Origin: Blastococcus haudaquaticus
GTDB taxonomy: Bacteria; Actinomycetota; Actinomycetes; Mycobacteriales; Geodermatophilaceae
Reading direction: 5' to 3'
DNA length: 64,000 nt
Assembly (NCBI RefSeq): GCF_900230285.1
Contig: NZ_OCNK01000003.1
Coordinates: 372,001 to 436,000, forward strand
The translations under genes were made by a program, and so were the position numbers. Below are positions 30,158 through 38,637 of the stretch, piece after piece (position 1 is the stretch's first letter; the number at the start of each line of letters is the position of its first letter). A model generated the notes under the pieces. It did not search any database. It had not been told where the DNA came from and saw only the letters and a list, made by a program, of their open reading frames with translations.

Positions 30158-33001
30158 GTGCCCACGAAGACCAGCCAGACCGGGAGCGAGAGCGTCCCCG
30201 CGACCGACGGCGGGAAGAAGACGCCCGCCCGCCGGCGTGCGGCCGCGCCCGCAGGGAAGCCGCTGGTCATCGTGGAGTCGCCGACCAAGGCGAACAAGAT
30301 CGCCGGGTACCTGGGCAGCGGTTACGTCGTCGAGGCGAGCGTCGGGCACATCCGCGACCTGCCGCGCAACGCCGCCGACGTCCCCGCCGAGCACAAGGGG
30401 GCCTCGTGGGCCCGGCTCGGCGTCGACGTCGACAACTCCTTCGAGCCGCTCTACGTCGTCAGCCCCGACCGCAAGCAGCAGGTCAGCCGGCTCAAGCAGC
30501 TGATGAAGGACGCCAGCGAGGTCTACCTCGCGACGGACGAGGACCGCGAGGGCGAGGCGATCGCCTGGCACCTGGTCGACACGCTCAAGCCCCGCGTCCC
30601 CGTGCACCGGATGGTCTTCCACGAGATCACCCCCGAGGCCATCGCGCGCGCCGTCGCCAACCCGCGCGAACTCGACACCGCGCTGGTCGACGCCCAGGAG
30701 ACCCGCCGCATCCTCGACCGCCTCTACGGCTACGAGGTCTCCCCGGTGCTGTGGAAGAAGGTGCTGCCCAAGCTCTCGGCCGGCCGGGTGCAGTCCGTCG
30801 CCACCCGCATCGTCGTCGAGCGCGAGCGGGAGCGGATGGCCTTCCACGCCGCCGACTACTGGTCCCTGGAGGGCACCTTCGCCGTGCCGCGCGCCGCCAC
30901 GGCGACCGACGAGGGCGAGCCCACCACCGTCCGGGCCAAGCTGGTCAGCGTCGACGGCAGCCGCGTCGCCACGGGCAAGGACTTCGACCCGGCGACGGGC
31001 CGGGTGAGCGGCGACGTCGTCCACCTCGACGAGGCCGGCGCCCGCGGGCTCGCCGCCCGCCTCGAGGGGCGCCAGGTGGGCGTCACCCGGGTCGACGAGA
31101 AGCCCTACCGGCGCCGTCCCTACGCGCCGTTCACCACCTCCACGCTCCAGATGGACGCCGGTCGCAAGCTCGGCTGGTCGTCGGCGCAGACGATGCGGGT
31201 CGCGCAGCGGCTGTACGAGAACGGCCACATCACCTACATGCGCACCGACTCGACGAACCTGTCGCAGGAGGCGATCAACGCCGCCCGCTCGCAGGCCCGC
31301 GAGCTCTACGGCGACGCCTACGTGCCCGCCGAGGCGCGCCGCTACAAGAGCAAGGCCAAGGGCGCGCAGGAGGCCCACGAGGCGATCCGCCCCGCCGGTG
31401 ACAACTTCCGGACGCCCGGACAGCTCGCCCCGCAGCTGGCCCGTGACGAGTTCCGGCTCTACGAGCTGATCTGGCAGCGCACGGTCGCGTCCCAGATGGC
31501 CGACGCCGTCGGGCAGACCGTGAGCATCCGGCTGGCCGGGCGCAGCGCCACCGACGAGGCGGTCGAGTTCACCGCGAGCGGCCGCACCATCACCTTCCCG
31601 GGCTTCCTCAAGGCGTACGTGGAGTCCCGCGAGGAGACCACCACGACCGGCGACGACGACAGCGCCAGCGACGACGCCGAGCGCCGGCTGCCCCGCCTCG
31701 AGCGCGGTCAGCAGCTGGACACCCGCCAGCTCGACGCCAAGGGCCACACGACGAGCCCGCCGGCCCGCTACACCGAGCCGAGCCTGGTCGCCCGTCTCGA
31801 GGAGCTGGGCATCGGCCGCCCGTCCACCTTCGCCTCGATCATGCAGACGATCCAGGACCGCGGGTACGTGTGGAAGAAGGGCAACTCGCTGGTCCCCTCG
31901 TTCATCGCCTTCGCGGTGGTGAACCTGCTGGAGCAGCACTTCGCGCAGCTGGTCGACTACGACTTCACCGCCTCCCTGGAGGAGGAGCTCGACGAGATCG
32001 CGGGCGGCACGCTGCAGCGGGTCGACTGGCTCACCGAGTTCTACTTCGGCGGCGAGGGCCGGCACACCGGCGGCATCGCGGAGTCCGGGGGGCTCAAGCA
32101 GATCGTCGGCCAGCGCCTGGAGGAGATCGACGCCCGCGGGGTGAACTCGATCCCGCTCCAGGCCACCAGCCCCGAGGGCAAGCCGGTCATCGCCCGCGTC
32201 GGCCGCTACGGCCCCTACCTGCAGGCCGGCGGTGACGACGGCGCCCGCGTCAGCATCCCCGAGGACCTCGCGCCCGACGAGCTCACCACGGAGAAGGTGC
32301 GGGAGCTCCTGGAGGCGCCGTCCAGCGACCGCGAGCTCGGCACCGACCCCGTTTCCGGGCACCCCGTGGTCGTCAAGGCCGGCCGGTACGGCCCGTACGT
32401 GACCACCGTCGTGCCGGAAGGCAGCAAGGACGCCCCGCGGACGGCGAGCCTGTTCGCGTCGATGACGCCGGAGACGCTGACGCTGGAGCAGGCGCTGACG
32501 CTCCTGACGCTGCCGCGCACCGTGGGGGCGGCGCCCGACGGCGAGGAGATCCAGGCGCTCAACGGCCGCTACGGGCCCTACATCAAGAAGGGCACCGACT
32601 CCCGGTCGCTGGACAGCGAGGACAAGCTGTTCAGCATCACCCTCGAGGAGGCGCTGGCGATCTTCGCCCAGCCCAAGCAGCGCGGTCGCGCCGCCGCGAA
32701 GGCACCGCTGAAGGAGCTCGGCGCCGACCCGGTCACCGAGGGGCAGGTCACCGTCCGCGAGGGCCGGTTCGGCCCCTACGTCACCGACGGCGAGACCAAC
32801 GCGAGCCTGCGCAAGGGCGACGACGTCGAGACCATCACCATCGAGCGCGCGGCGGAACTGCTGGCCGACCGCCGGGCCGCGGGCCCGTCGAAGAAGAAGA
32901 AGGCAGCCAAGAAGGCGCCGGCGAAGAAGACGGCCGCCAAGAAAGCGCCGGCCAAGAAGGCAGCAGCGAAGAAGGCCGCCGACCCGGTCACCGCGGGCTG
33001 A
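30158..33001 (+). CDS. topA: DNA topoisomerase I
   Basis: 947 aa. The TOPRIM domain starts PLVIVESPTKANKI and has the metal site ATDEDREGEAIAW (Asp127, Asp129). The catalytic tyrosine is Tyr360 in HITYMRTDSTNLS. The C-terminal part holds repeated topo_C modules (GRYGPY- and GRFGPY-type blocks) instead of zinc fingers, then a tail of KKAPAKK repeats, both typical of [15 protein letters not shown] TopA, where the Lys tail raises processivity. The GTG at 30158 has AGGAG at the right spacing; about 35 residues precede the TOPRIM domain. Relaxes negative supercoils. Confidence 0.97.
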   Translation: MPTKTSQTGSESVPATDGGKKTPARRRAAAPAGKPLVIVESPTKANKIAGYLGSGYVVEASVGHIRDLPRNAADVPAEHKGASWARLGVDVDNSFEPLYVVSPDRKQQVSRLKQLMKDASEVYLATDEDREGEAIAWHLVDTLKPRVPVHRMVFHEITPEAIARAVANPRELDTALVDAQETRRILDRLYGYEVSPVLWKKVLPKLSAGRVQSVATRIVVERERERMAFHAADYWSLEGTFAVPRAATATDEGEPTTVRAKLVSVDGSRVATGKDFDPATGRVSGDVVHLDEAGARGLAARLEGRQVGVTRVDEKPYRRRPYAPFTTSTLQMDAGRKLGWSSAQTMRVAQRLYENGHITYMRTDSTNLSQEAINAARSQARELYGDAYVPAEARRYKSKAKGAQEAHEAIRPAGDNFRTPGQLAPQLARDEFRLYELIWQRTVASQMADAVGQTVSIRLAGRSATDEAVEFTASGRTITFPGFLKAYVESREETTTTGDDDSASDDAERRLPRLERGQQLDTRQLDAKGHTTSPPARYTEPSLVARLEELGIGRPSTFASIMQTIQDRGYVWKKGNSLVPSFIAFAVVNLLEQHFAQLVDYDFTASLEEELDEIAGGTLQRVDWLTEFYFGGEGRHTGGIAESGGLKQIVGQRLEEIDARGVNSIPLQATSPEGKPVIARVGRYGPYLQAGGDDGARVSIPEDLAPDELTTEKVRELLEAPSSDRELGTDPVSGHPVVVKAGRYGPYVTTVVPEGSKDAPRTASLFASMTPETLTLEQALTLLTLPRTVGAAPDGEEIQALNGRYGPYIKKGTDSRSLDSEDKLFSITLEEALAIFAQPKQRGRAAAKAPLKELGADPVTEGQVTVREGRFGPYVTDGETNASLRKGDDVETITIERAAELLADRRAAGPSKKKKAAKKAPAKKTAAKKAPAKKAAAKKAADPVTAG

Positions 33002-33006
33002 CCCCG

Positions 33007-33768
33007 GTGGCCGGCCCGGGCGGGAGCCGACCGCCGTCGCGCGGGCGGTCGTTCGGGACGGTCGCCGCCGGCTACGCGACCCTGCGCCCGAGCTACCCGG
33101 ACGACGCCGTCGCCCACCTCCTCGGCCGCGGCGGGCGGCAGCAGGTGCTCGACGTGGGCGCGGGGACCGGGCTGCTGACCGAGGTCGTCCTGGGCGGCGG
33201 GCACGACGTGGTGGCGGTCGACCCGTCGCCGGAGATGCTGGCCGAGTTGACCGCCCGGCTGCCCGGCGTGCGCACCGCCGCGGGGACCGCCGAGGCGCTC
33301 CCGCTCGGCGACGCCGCGGTCGACGCCGTCGTCGCCGGTCAGGCGGCCCACTGGTTCGACGTCGGACCGGCCGCCCGAGAGTTCCGTCGCGTGCTGCGCC
33401 CCGGCGGGGCCCTCGGGCTGGTCTGGAACACCCGCGACGAACGCGTCCCGTGGGTCGCCGCGCTCGGGAGGGCCCTCGCCGACGAGGCCCGGGGGCACGA
33501 CGCCGACCAGGGGGTGGTGGACGGTTTCGCGGCCGAGCTCGGTGCCGACGTGGCCGTTGCCGAGTCCGGCACCGTGCAGCGCCTGACCCCCGACGAGGTG
33601 GTGAGCGGCATCGCCACGCGCAGCTACGTGGCCGTCATGGACGAGGCGGGCCGGGCGTCGTTCCTCGGCGGCCTGCGCGACCTGCTGGCCACCCACCCCG
33701 ACACGCGGGGTCGCGCGGTCCTCGACCTGCCCTACGTGACCCGCGCGTTCCGGCTCAGTCCTCGCTGA
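33007..33768 (+). CDS. class I SAM-dependent methyltransferase
   Basis: 253 aa. Motif I is VLDVGAGTGLLTE (about 47-59), motif II VVAVDPSPEML, and the post-I loop DAVVAGQAAHWFD is typical of the Methyltransf_11 group near ubiquinone/menaquinone and trans-aconitate types. RSFGTVAAGYATLRPSYP is the usual N-terminal arm. Substrate unknown. The GTG lies 5 nt after the topA stop, so it is probably read through from topA. Its 3' end overlaps a VOC remnant on the other strand. Confidence 0.83.
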   Translation: MAGPGGSRPPSRGRSFGTVAAGYATLRPSYPDDAVAHLLGRGGRQQVLDVGAGTGLLTEVVLGGGHDVVAVDPSPEMLAELTARLPGVRTAAGTAEALPLGDAAVDAVVAGQAAHWFDVGPAAREFRRVLRPGGALGLVWNTRDERVPWVAALGRALADEARGHDADQGVVDGFAAELGADVAVAESGTVQRLTPDEVVSGIATRSYVAVMDEAGRASFLGGLRDLLATHPDTRGRAVLDLPYVTRAFRLSPR

Positions 33769-33880
33769 TCGGTTCCAGCAGCTCCAGGCGGTTGCCGACC
33801 GGATCGGCGACGTACAGCCGCCGGTGCCCGGGGAAGTGTGGATCCCACTCGACGGGGTGGCCGGCGCTCTCCGGATCAGG
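33755..33880 (-). pseudogene. VOC/glyoxalase family, 3' remnant
   Basis: About 40 residues on the minus strand ending at the TGA at 33755-33757: GHPVEWDPHFPGHRRLYVAD, then PVGNRLELLEPISED. This is the classic last strand of a VOC domain (the PxGNRLELLEP pattern). The first 80 or so residues are missing; tam ends where they should begin. Too short to fold alone. Evidence is the clear motif in an otherwise unused 110-nt gap between two convergent genes. Confidence 0.65.
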
Positions 33881-34664
33881 CAGGGCGGTTGCCGACGGCG
33901 AACACGCGGCGGAACGGCAGCAGGGTCGAGCCGTCGGGACGCGGGGGATAGGCCGCGCGCAGGGCGGCGGCGTACTCGGCCGTGAAGCGCGCGCCGTCGT
34001 CCTCGGGGAGCAGGGCCAGGACCGGCCGGAGGACGGTGCTGCGCACCCACGCCAGCACGGGGTCCGGTCCGGTCAGCACGTGCACGTAGGTGGTCTCCCA
34101 CACGTCGGCCGCCAACCCCGCGGCCGTCAGCACGTCGAAGTACCCCGACGGGTCCAGCACCGTGTCCGGCCGTGGTGCCGCGGCGGCGACCCGGTCGGCC
34201 CACCGGGGGGACCGGCAGAGCTCGGCCAGCAGCGCGTGGGTGGGGGCACGGAAGTTGCCGGGCACCTGCACCGCCAGCCAGCCGCCGGGCGCGAGCCGGC
34301 CGGCCCATCGGGTGAGCAGGCGGTCGTGCCCCGGCACCCAGTGCAGGACGGCGTTGCTGACGAGGACGTCCACCGGGCCCGGAGGCTCCCACTCGCGGAC
34401 GTCGCCGAGGGCGAACTCGACGCGTTCCGCGCTCGCGGACGCGGACGCTGCGGCGAGCATCTCGGGGGAGGAGTCCACCCCGGTCACCCGGGCCCCCGGC
34501 CAGCGCCGGGCCAGGCCCGCCGTCAGGCTGCCCTCACCGCACCCGAGGTCCACGACGGTCGTGGGGGCGTCGGTGGCGATCCGGGCCACCAGCTCGGCGA
34601 AGGGCCGGGCCCGTTCCCCGGCGAAGCGCAGGTAGCCGACCGGGTCCCAGGTGCCCTCGCGCAT
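33876..34664 (-). CDS. tam: trans-aconitate 2-methyltransferase
   Basis: 262 aa, the family's length. It starts WDPVGYLRFAGERARPFAEL, the signature of Tam, then VVDLGCGEGSLT (SAM motif I) and VTGVDSSPEML (motif II). NAVLHWVPGHD and RVFAVGNRP near the end also match. It methylates trans-aconitate formed from the TCA intermediate and so relieves aconitase inhibition. The start has GGAG just upstream. Divergent from the MFS-tmk gene. Confidence 0.9.
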   Translation of the reverse strand: MREGTWDPVGYLRFAGERARPFAELVARIATDAPTTVVDLGCGEGSLTAGLARRWPGARVTGVDSSPEMLAAASASASAERVEFALGDVREWEPPGPVDVLVSNAVLHWVPGHDRLLTRWAGRLAPGGWLAVQVPGNFRAPTHALLAELCRSPRWADRVAAAAPRPDTVLDPSGYFDVLTAAGLAADVWETTYVHVLTGPDPVLAWVRSTVLRPVLALLPEDDGARFTAEYAAALRAAYPPRPDGSTLLPFRRVFAVGNRPA

Positions 34665-34705
34665 CGCGTCTCCGGTCGTCCGCCTCGTGTCCGTTCCCCG
34701 TTCCG

Positions 34706-34711
34706 ACCGTA
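34706..34711 (-). promoter_or_regulatory. -10-like hexamer for tam
   Basis: TACGGT on the minus strand, 41 nt before the ATG at 34664, which allows a short leader with its GGAG site. Confidence 0.35.
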
Positions 34712-34800
34712 GTCACCTCGTGGACGCCTCGCGTCGCGTCGGGCCCGGATCCGTTCCCTCCTCCGGGCGGAAACCTGCCGATTCCGTCCCTCCGCCCCGG

Positions 34801-34806
34801 TAACGT
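34801..34806 (+). promoter_or_regulatory. -10-like hexamer for the MFS-tmk gene
   Basis: TAACGT. A transcript starting near 34813 would include GGGAG at 34848-34852 and an ATT codon at 34858 in frame with the MFS-tmk gene. Confidence 0.35.
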
Positions 34807-34959
34807 GAGCCTCCCCAGGGAAAGCTCGCCGCCCCTCCTCCGACCCCGGGAGCCCCCATTCCGTCCGACCCGACGTCCCCGGTACCGCCGCCCGACGAGG
34901 CGACACCGGCCGAGCGGACGACCCCCGCGGCCGACGGCCTGCCCTCCGCGGGCACGCCG

Positions 34960-37200
34960 GTGCCGCCGGATGCCGCCGCGCCGCTGACGGAGCTGGATCC
35001 GGGCGCGCCGGCGGGCAGCGACCGGGAGCCGGCGGACCAGGGGCACGCGGACGAGGGCGCGCACCCCGACGTGCTCGGCTCCGTGGGCCTGGTGGCCAAG
35101 CTCCGGGCGGTGCTGCGGGTGCGGGACTTCCGCAAGCTGTGGCTGTCGATGTCCCTGTCGAGCTTCGGCGACTGGCTCGGCCTGCTGGCGATCACGGCGA
35201 TGGCCACGACGCTGGTCGACGGGTTCGCCGCCAGCAACTTCGCGCTGGGCGGCGTGCTGCTGTTCCGCCTGCTGCCCGCGATCGTCCTCGGCCCGCTGGC
35301 CGGCGCCTTCGCCGACCGGTTCGACCGGCGCAAGACGATGGTGATCACCGACGTCATCCGGTTCGGGCTGTTCGCGTCCATCCCGATCGTCGACAACCTC
35401 GTCTGGCTGTTCATCGCCCAGTTCCTCATCGAGGCCTTCAGCCTGTTCTGGATCCCGGCGAAGGACGCCGCCGTCCCGAACATGCTCCGCAAGGACCAGC
35501 TGGAGCCGGCCAACCAGCTGTCCCTGGTCACCACCTACGGGCTGACCCCGGTGCTCGCGGCCATCGTCTTCGCCGTCCTCGCCACGATCGGCGGCCAGGC
35601 GCAGAAGGTGTGGCCGTCGGTCGACGAGGTCGACCTGGCGCTGTACCTCAACGCTCTGACCTTCCTGGTCGCCGCGTTCGTCATCTGGAACCTGCCGTCG
35701 ATCAGCGGGCGCCGCTCGGGCGGCGCGGTGACCACGCAGGAGAGCTTCCTCCGCTCGCTCGTCCACGGGTTCTCGTTCGCCGGGCACACGCCCCTGGTGC
35801 GGGGCCTCGTGGTCGGCATCACCGGTGCGATGGCGGCGGCGGGCGTGATCATCGCGACCGGGCAGGCCTTCGCGAACGCGCTCGGCGGCGGTCAGGCGGC
35901 CTACGGGCTGCTGTTCGGCGCCGTCTTCATCGGTCTCGGCCTCGGCATCGCGCTGGGCCCGAGCATCGCCCGTGACCTGGCCCGCGAGCGCATCTTCGGG
36001 CTCGCGGTGGCCGTGGCGGGCGTGATGGTGCTGCTGATGGCCTGGACGTTCACCCTGTGGATCGCCCTGCTGCTGGTGGTCCTCATGGGCTTCTTCGCGG
36101 GCATCGCCTACCTCGCCGGCTTCACCCTGCTCGGCACGGAGGTGGAGGACGAGATCCGGGGCCGCACGTTCGCCATCGTGCAGTCGCTGGTCCGGGCGGC
36201 CCTGATCCTGTCCCTCGCGGTCGTGCCCTTCGGCGTCGGGCTCATCGGCCGGCACTCGCTCGACCTCGGCCTGCTGACCGTCCCGGTGACGGGGGAGCGG
36301 ATCATGCTCTTCGTGGCCGGCCTGCTCGCGCTGGGCGTCGGCATCATCGCCTACCGGCAGATGGACGACGGCCGTCCGGTACCCCTGCTCGCCGACGTCG
36401 TCACCGCGCTGCGCCGGGACACCACCGCCCGGCGTCGTCTCGCCGGCGGTGGCGTCCTCATCGCCTTCGAGGGCGGGGAGGGCGCGGGGAAGTCCACCCA
36501 GGTCCGCAAGCTGCAGGAGTGGCTGACCAACGAGGGCCTGGTCGCGCGGGCCACCTTCGAGCCCGGGGCGACGCCGTCCGGGGCGGGCATCCGGGCGATC
36601 GTCCTGGACAAGGCGCACGCCGGGATCTCCTCCCGCTCCGAGGCGCTGCTCTACGCCGCCGACCGCGCCCAGCACGTGCACGACGTGCTGCGCCCCGCCC
36701 TCGACGCGGGCGAGGTCGTGATCACCGACCGGTTCGTCGACAGCTCGCTGGCCTACCAGGGCGCCGGCCGGACGATCCCGCTGGACGACGTCCGCATGCT
36801 GTCGCGCTGGGCGACGGAGGGCGTCCAGCCCGACCTCACGATCCTGCTCGACCTGCCGCCGGAGGTCGGGCTGGCCCGCGCCCGCGGCCGCGCCGCCGCC
36901 GACCGGCTGGAGTCCGAGTCGCTGGACTTCCACCAGCGCGTCCGGCGCACGTTCCGGGCACTCGCGGAGGCGGAGCCCGACCGCTACCTGGTCCTCGACG
37001 CCCGCGAGTCACCCGACCAGATCGCGGCGGCCATCCGGGTCCGCATCGCCGAACTGCTGTCCGGCCTGCCGCTCCAGCAGCTGACCCCTGCCGTGCCCGC
37101 GCAGTCGAACGGCACCCGGGTCCAGGACGGGGAGCTGGCCGCGTCCGGCCCGCACCGGCCGCACGTCCAGACCGGCACGACCCCCCAGCTGCACCCGTGA
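34960..37200 (+). CDS. tmk: bifunctional MFS transporter / thymidylate kinase
   Basis: 746 aa from the GTG. Residues about 45-470 are a 12-helix MFS domain (RFDRRKTMVITD after TM2 stands for motif A); residues about 500-720 are a complete dTMP kinase with the P-loop EGGEGAGKST (504-513), TDRFVDSSLAYQG and the LID Arg set (LARARGRAAADRLE). The C-terminus is a loose Pro/Gln tail. Such MFS-Tmk fusions are known in actinobacteria; the transported solute is unknown. The GTG has no ribosome site. The frame is open upstream to an ATT at 34858 with GGGAG before it and a Pro/Glu-rich reading, so the true start may lie there. The stop overlaps holB by 4 nt. Confidence 0.92.
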   Translation: MPPDAAAPLTELDPGAPAGSDREPADQGHADEGAHPDVLGSVGLVAKLRAVLRVRDFRKLWLSMSLSSFGDWLGLLAITAMATTLVDGFAASNFALGGVLLFRLLPAIVLGPLAGAFADRFDRRKTMVITDVIRFGLFASIPIVDNLVWLFIAQFLIEAFSLFWIPAKDAAVPNMLRKDQLEPANQLSLVTTYGLTPVLAAIVFAVLATIGGQAQKVWPSVDEVDLALYLNALTFLVAAFVIWNLPSISGRRSGGAVTTQESFLRSLVHGFSFAGHTPLVRGLVVGITGAMAAAGVIIATGQAFANALGGGQAAYGLLFGAVFIGLGLGIALGPSIARDLARERIFGLAVAVAGVMVLLMAWTFTLWIALLLVVLMGFFAGIAYLAGFTLLGTEVEDEIRGRTFAIVQSLVRAALILSLAVVPFGVGLIGRHSLDLGLLTVPVTGERIMLFVAGLLALGVGIIAYRQMDDGRPVPLLADVVTALRRDTTARRRLAGGGVLIAFEGGEGAGKSTQVRKLQEWLTNEGLVARATFEPGATPSGAGIRAIVLDKAHAGISSRSEALLYAADRAQHVHDVLRPALDAGEVVITDRFVDSSLAYQGAGRTIPLDDVRMLSRWATEGVQPDLTILLDLPPEVGLARARGRAAADRLESESLDFHQRVRRTFRALAEAEPDRYLVLDARESPDQIAAAIRVRIAELLSGLPLQQLTPAVPAQSNGTRVQDGELAASGPHRPHVQTGTTPQLHP

Positions 37201-38375
37201 CCGAGGGCGTCTGGTCGCAGGTCATCGGCCAGGAGGCGGTCGTCGCGGAGCTGCGCGCGGCGGTGGCCGACCCCGCCGCCATGACCCATGCCTGGCTGTT
37301 CACGGGTCCGCCCGGCTCGGGGCGGTCGGTGGCCGCCCGGGCGTTCGCAGCCGCGCTGCAGTGCCCGGACGGCGGCGACGGCACCTGCCATGCGTGCCGG
37401 ACGGTCCTGGCCGGGACGCACGCCGACGTGCAGACCGTCGTCCCGGAGGGGCTGTCGATCGGCGTGGCCGAGGTCCGCCAGATCGTGCGGATCGCGGGGC
37501 GCGCCCCCTCGCAGGGCCGGTGGCAGGTCGTCCTGGTCGAGGACGCCGACCGGATGACGGAGCAGGCGTCCAACACCGTCCTCAAGATGCTGGAGGAGCC
37601 GCCGTCGCGGACGGTGTTCCTGCTGTGCGCCCCGAGCCTGCACCCCGACGACGTGCCGGTGACGATCCGCTCCCGGTGCCGCGTGGTCGGCCTCCGGACG
37701 CCTCCGGTCGAGGCCGTCGCCGAGGAGCTCGTCCGCCGGGACGGCGTGGACCCGGCCCTGGCCGCGTGGTCGGCCGCTGCGGCAGCCGGTCACGTCGGCC
37801 GGGCCCGCCGGCTCGCGCGCGACGAGTCGGCCCGGATGGCGCGCAAGGCCGTCCTCGACGTCCCGCTCAAGCTGGTGTCGCTGGCCGCCTGCCTCGACGC
37901 CGCCGACGATCTCGTCGGTGCCGCGCAGGAGGAGGCCGACGAGGCCTCGGCCGCGCTCGACGGTGCCGAGACCGAGGCGGTCAAGGCCAGCCTGGGGGTG
38001 GGCGCCCGCGGGCCGGGGGTGGCGGCCGCCAGCCGGGGTGCCGGGCAGCTCAAGGAGCTGGAGAAGCGGCAGAAGTCGCGGGCCACCCGCCTGGGCCGCG
38101 ACTCCCTGGACCGGGCACTCGTCGACCTCGCCGGGCTGTACCGCGACGCCCTCGTCCTCGACGCCCTGTCCGCGGCCCCGCCCGAGCCTGATCCGCCTCA
38201 GCTGCTGCACCCCGACCGTCGCGCCGACGCCGCAGAACTGGGTCGCCGGATCGGGGCCGAGGGTGCGCTCCGCCGCATCGACGCCGTCCTGGCCTGCCGG
38301 CTCGCGCTGGAGCAGAACGTGAAACCGCGGATCGCCCTGGAGGCGCTCACCGTCGCCCTGCGACTGCCCGCCTGA
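37197..38375 (+). CDS. holB: DNA polymerase III delta' subunit
   Basis: 392 aa. The AAA+ domain has GPPGSGRS (37-44), with Arg where an active P-loop has Lys, VVLVEDADRMT (Walker B region), and EEPPSRTVFLL. The zinc site reads CPDGGDGTCHAC: Cys56, Cys64 and Cys67 are present, but the Cys usual two residues after the GG is Asp61. Delta' is the stator of the clamp loader and needs no ATPase. Residues about 250-300 include an Ala/Lys-rich helical insertion. GTG coupled to tmk, the usual [15 protein letters not shown] pair. Confidence 0.92.
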   Translation: MTEGVWSQVIGQEAVVAELRAAVADPAAMTHAWLFTGPPGSGRSVAARAFAAALQCPDGGDGTCHACRTVLAGTHADVQTVVPEGLSIGVAEVRQIVRIAGRAPSQGRWQVVLVEDADRMTEQASNTVLKMLEEPPSRTVFLLCAPSLHPDDVPVTIRSRCRVVGLRTPPVEAVAEELVRRDGVDPALAAWSAAAAAGHVGRARRLARDESARMARKAVLDVPLKLVSLAACLDAADDLVGAAQEEADEASAALDGAETEAVKASLGVGARGPGVAAASRGAGQLKELEKRQKSRATRLGRDSLDRALVDLAGLYRDALVLDALSAAPPEPDPPQLLHPDRRADAAELGRRIGAEGALRRIDAVLACRLALEQNVKPRIALEALTVALRLPA

Positions 38376-38414
38376 GGGCGGGCGACCCTGCGCAGGAGCG
38401 AGGCGGCGGTGTCG

Positions 38415-38420
38415 TAGGCT
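38415..38420 (+). promoter_or_regulatory. -10-like hexamer for tRNA-Thr
   Basis: TAGGCT, 13 nt before the first base of the tRNA, a fitting distance for a short 5' leader removed by RNase P. Confidence 0.4.
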
Positions 38421-38433
38421 GTCCGGGCAGTCC

Positions 38434-38506
38434 GCCGCCTTAGCTCAGTCGGTAGAGCATCTCACTCGTAATGAGAAGGTCGTCGGTTCGATTCCGACAG
38501 GCGGCT
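38434..38506 (+). tRNA. tRNA-Thr (CGT)
   Basis: A 73-nt cloverleaf. Acceptor GCCGCCT/AGGCGGC pairs 7 bp with T as discriminator; D arm GCTC..GAGC; anticodon stem TCTCA/TGAGA with loop CT-CGT-AA (anticodon at 38467-38469); T arm GTCGG-TTCGATT-CCGAC. CCA is not encoded. Reads ACG codons. No integrated element or repeated 3' end is found beside it. Confidence 0.97.
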
Positions 38507-38528
38507 CCGCTCCACAGCAGAGCCACCA

Positions 38529-38562
38529 TCAGCGGGTTCGTCCAGCCGGACGGGCCCGCTGA
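38529..38562 (+). terminator. terminator after tRNA-Thr
   Basis: TCAGCGGG-TT-CGTCC pairs with GGACG-GG-CCCGCTGA around an AGCC loop: 15 bp with two G-T pairs, followed by CCCGTTTCCC. It starts 22 nt after the tRNA. Confidence 0.7.
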
Positions 38563-38625
38563 CCCGTTTCCCGAGCAGGCACCCCTCCGCTGCCTGCCCG
38601 TCGCGGTCCCGTCGTCACCGGTTGT

Positions 38626-38631
38626 TACGGT
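38626..38631 (+). promoter_or_regulatory. -10-like hexamer for the lipoprotein gene
   Basis: TACGGT, 6 nt before the GTG at 38638. Confidence 0.45.
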
Positions 38632-38637
38632 CCGTCG

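Noticed and set aside
28511-32362. Long open frame on the minus strand opposite topA, and a similar one opposite hppA (25518-27608)
   Set aside because: They arise from strong third-position GC bias of the true genes and encode low-complexity His/Arg/Gly/Val-rich strings without domains.
38434-38506. tRNA-Thr as an integration site of a mobile element
   Set aside because: No integrase gene and no second copy of the tRNA 3' end in the window.
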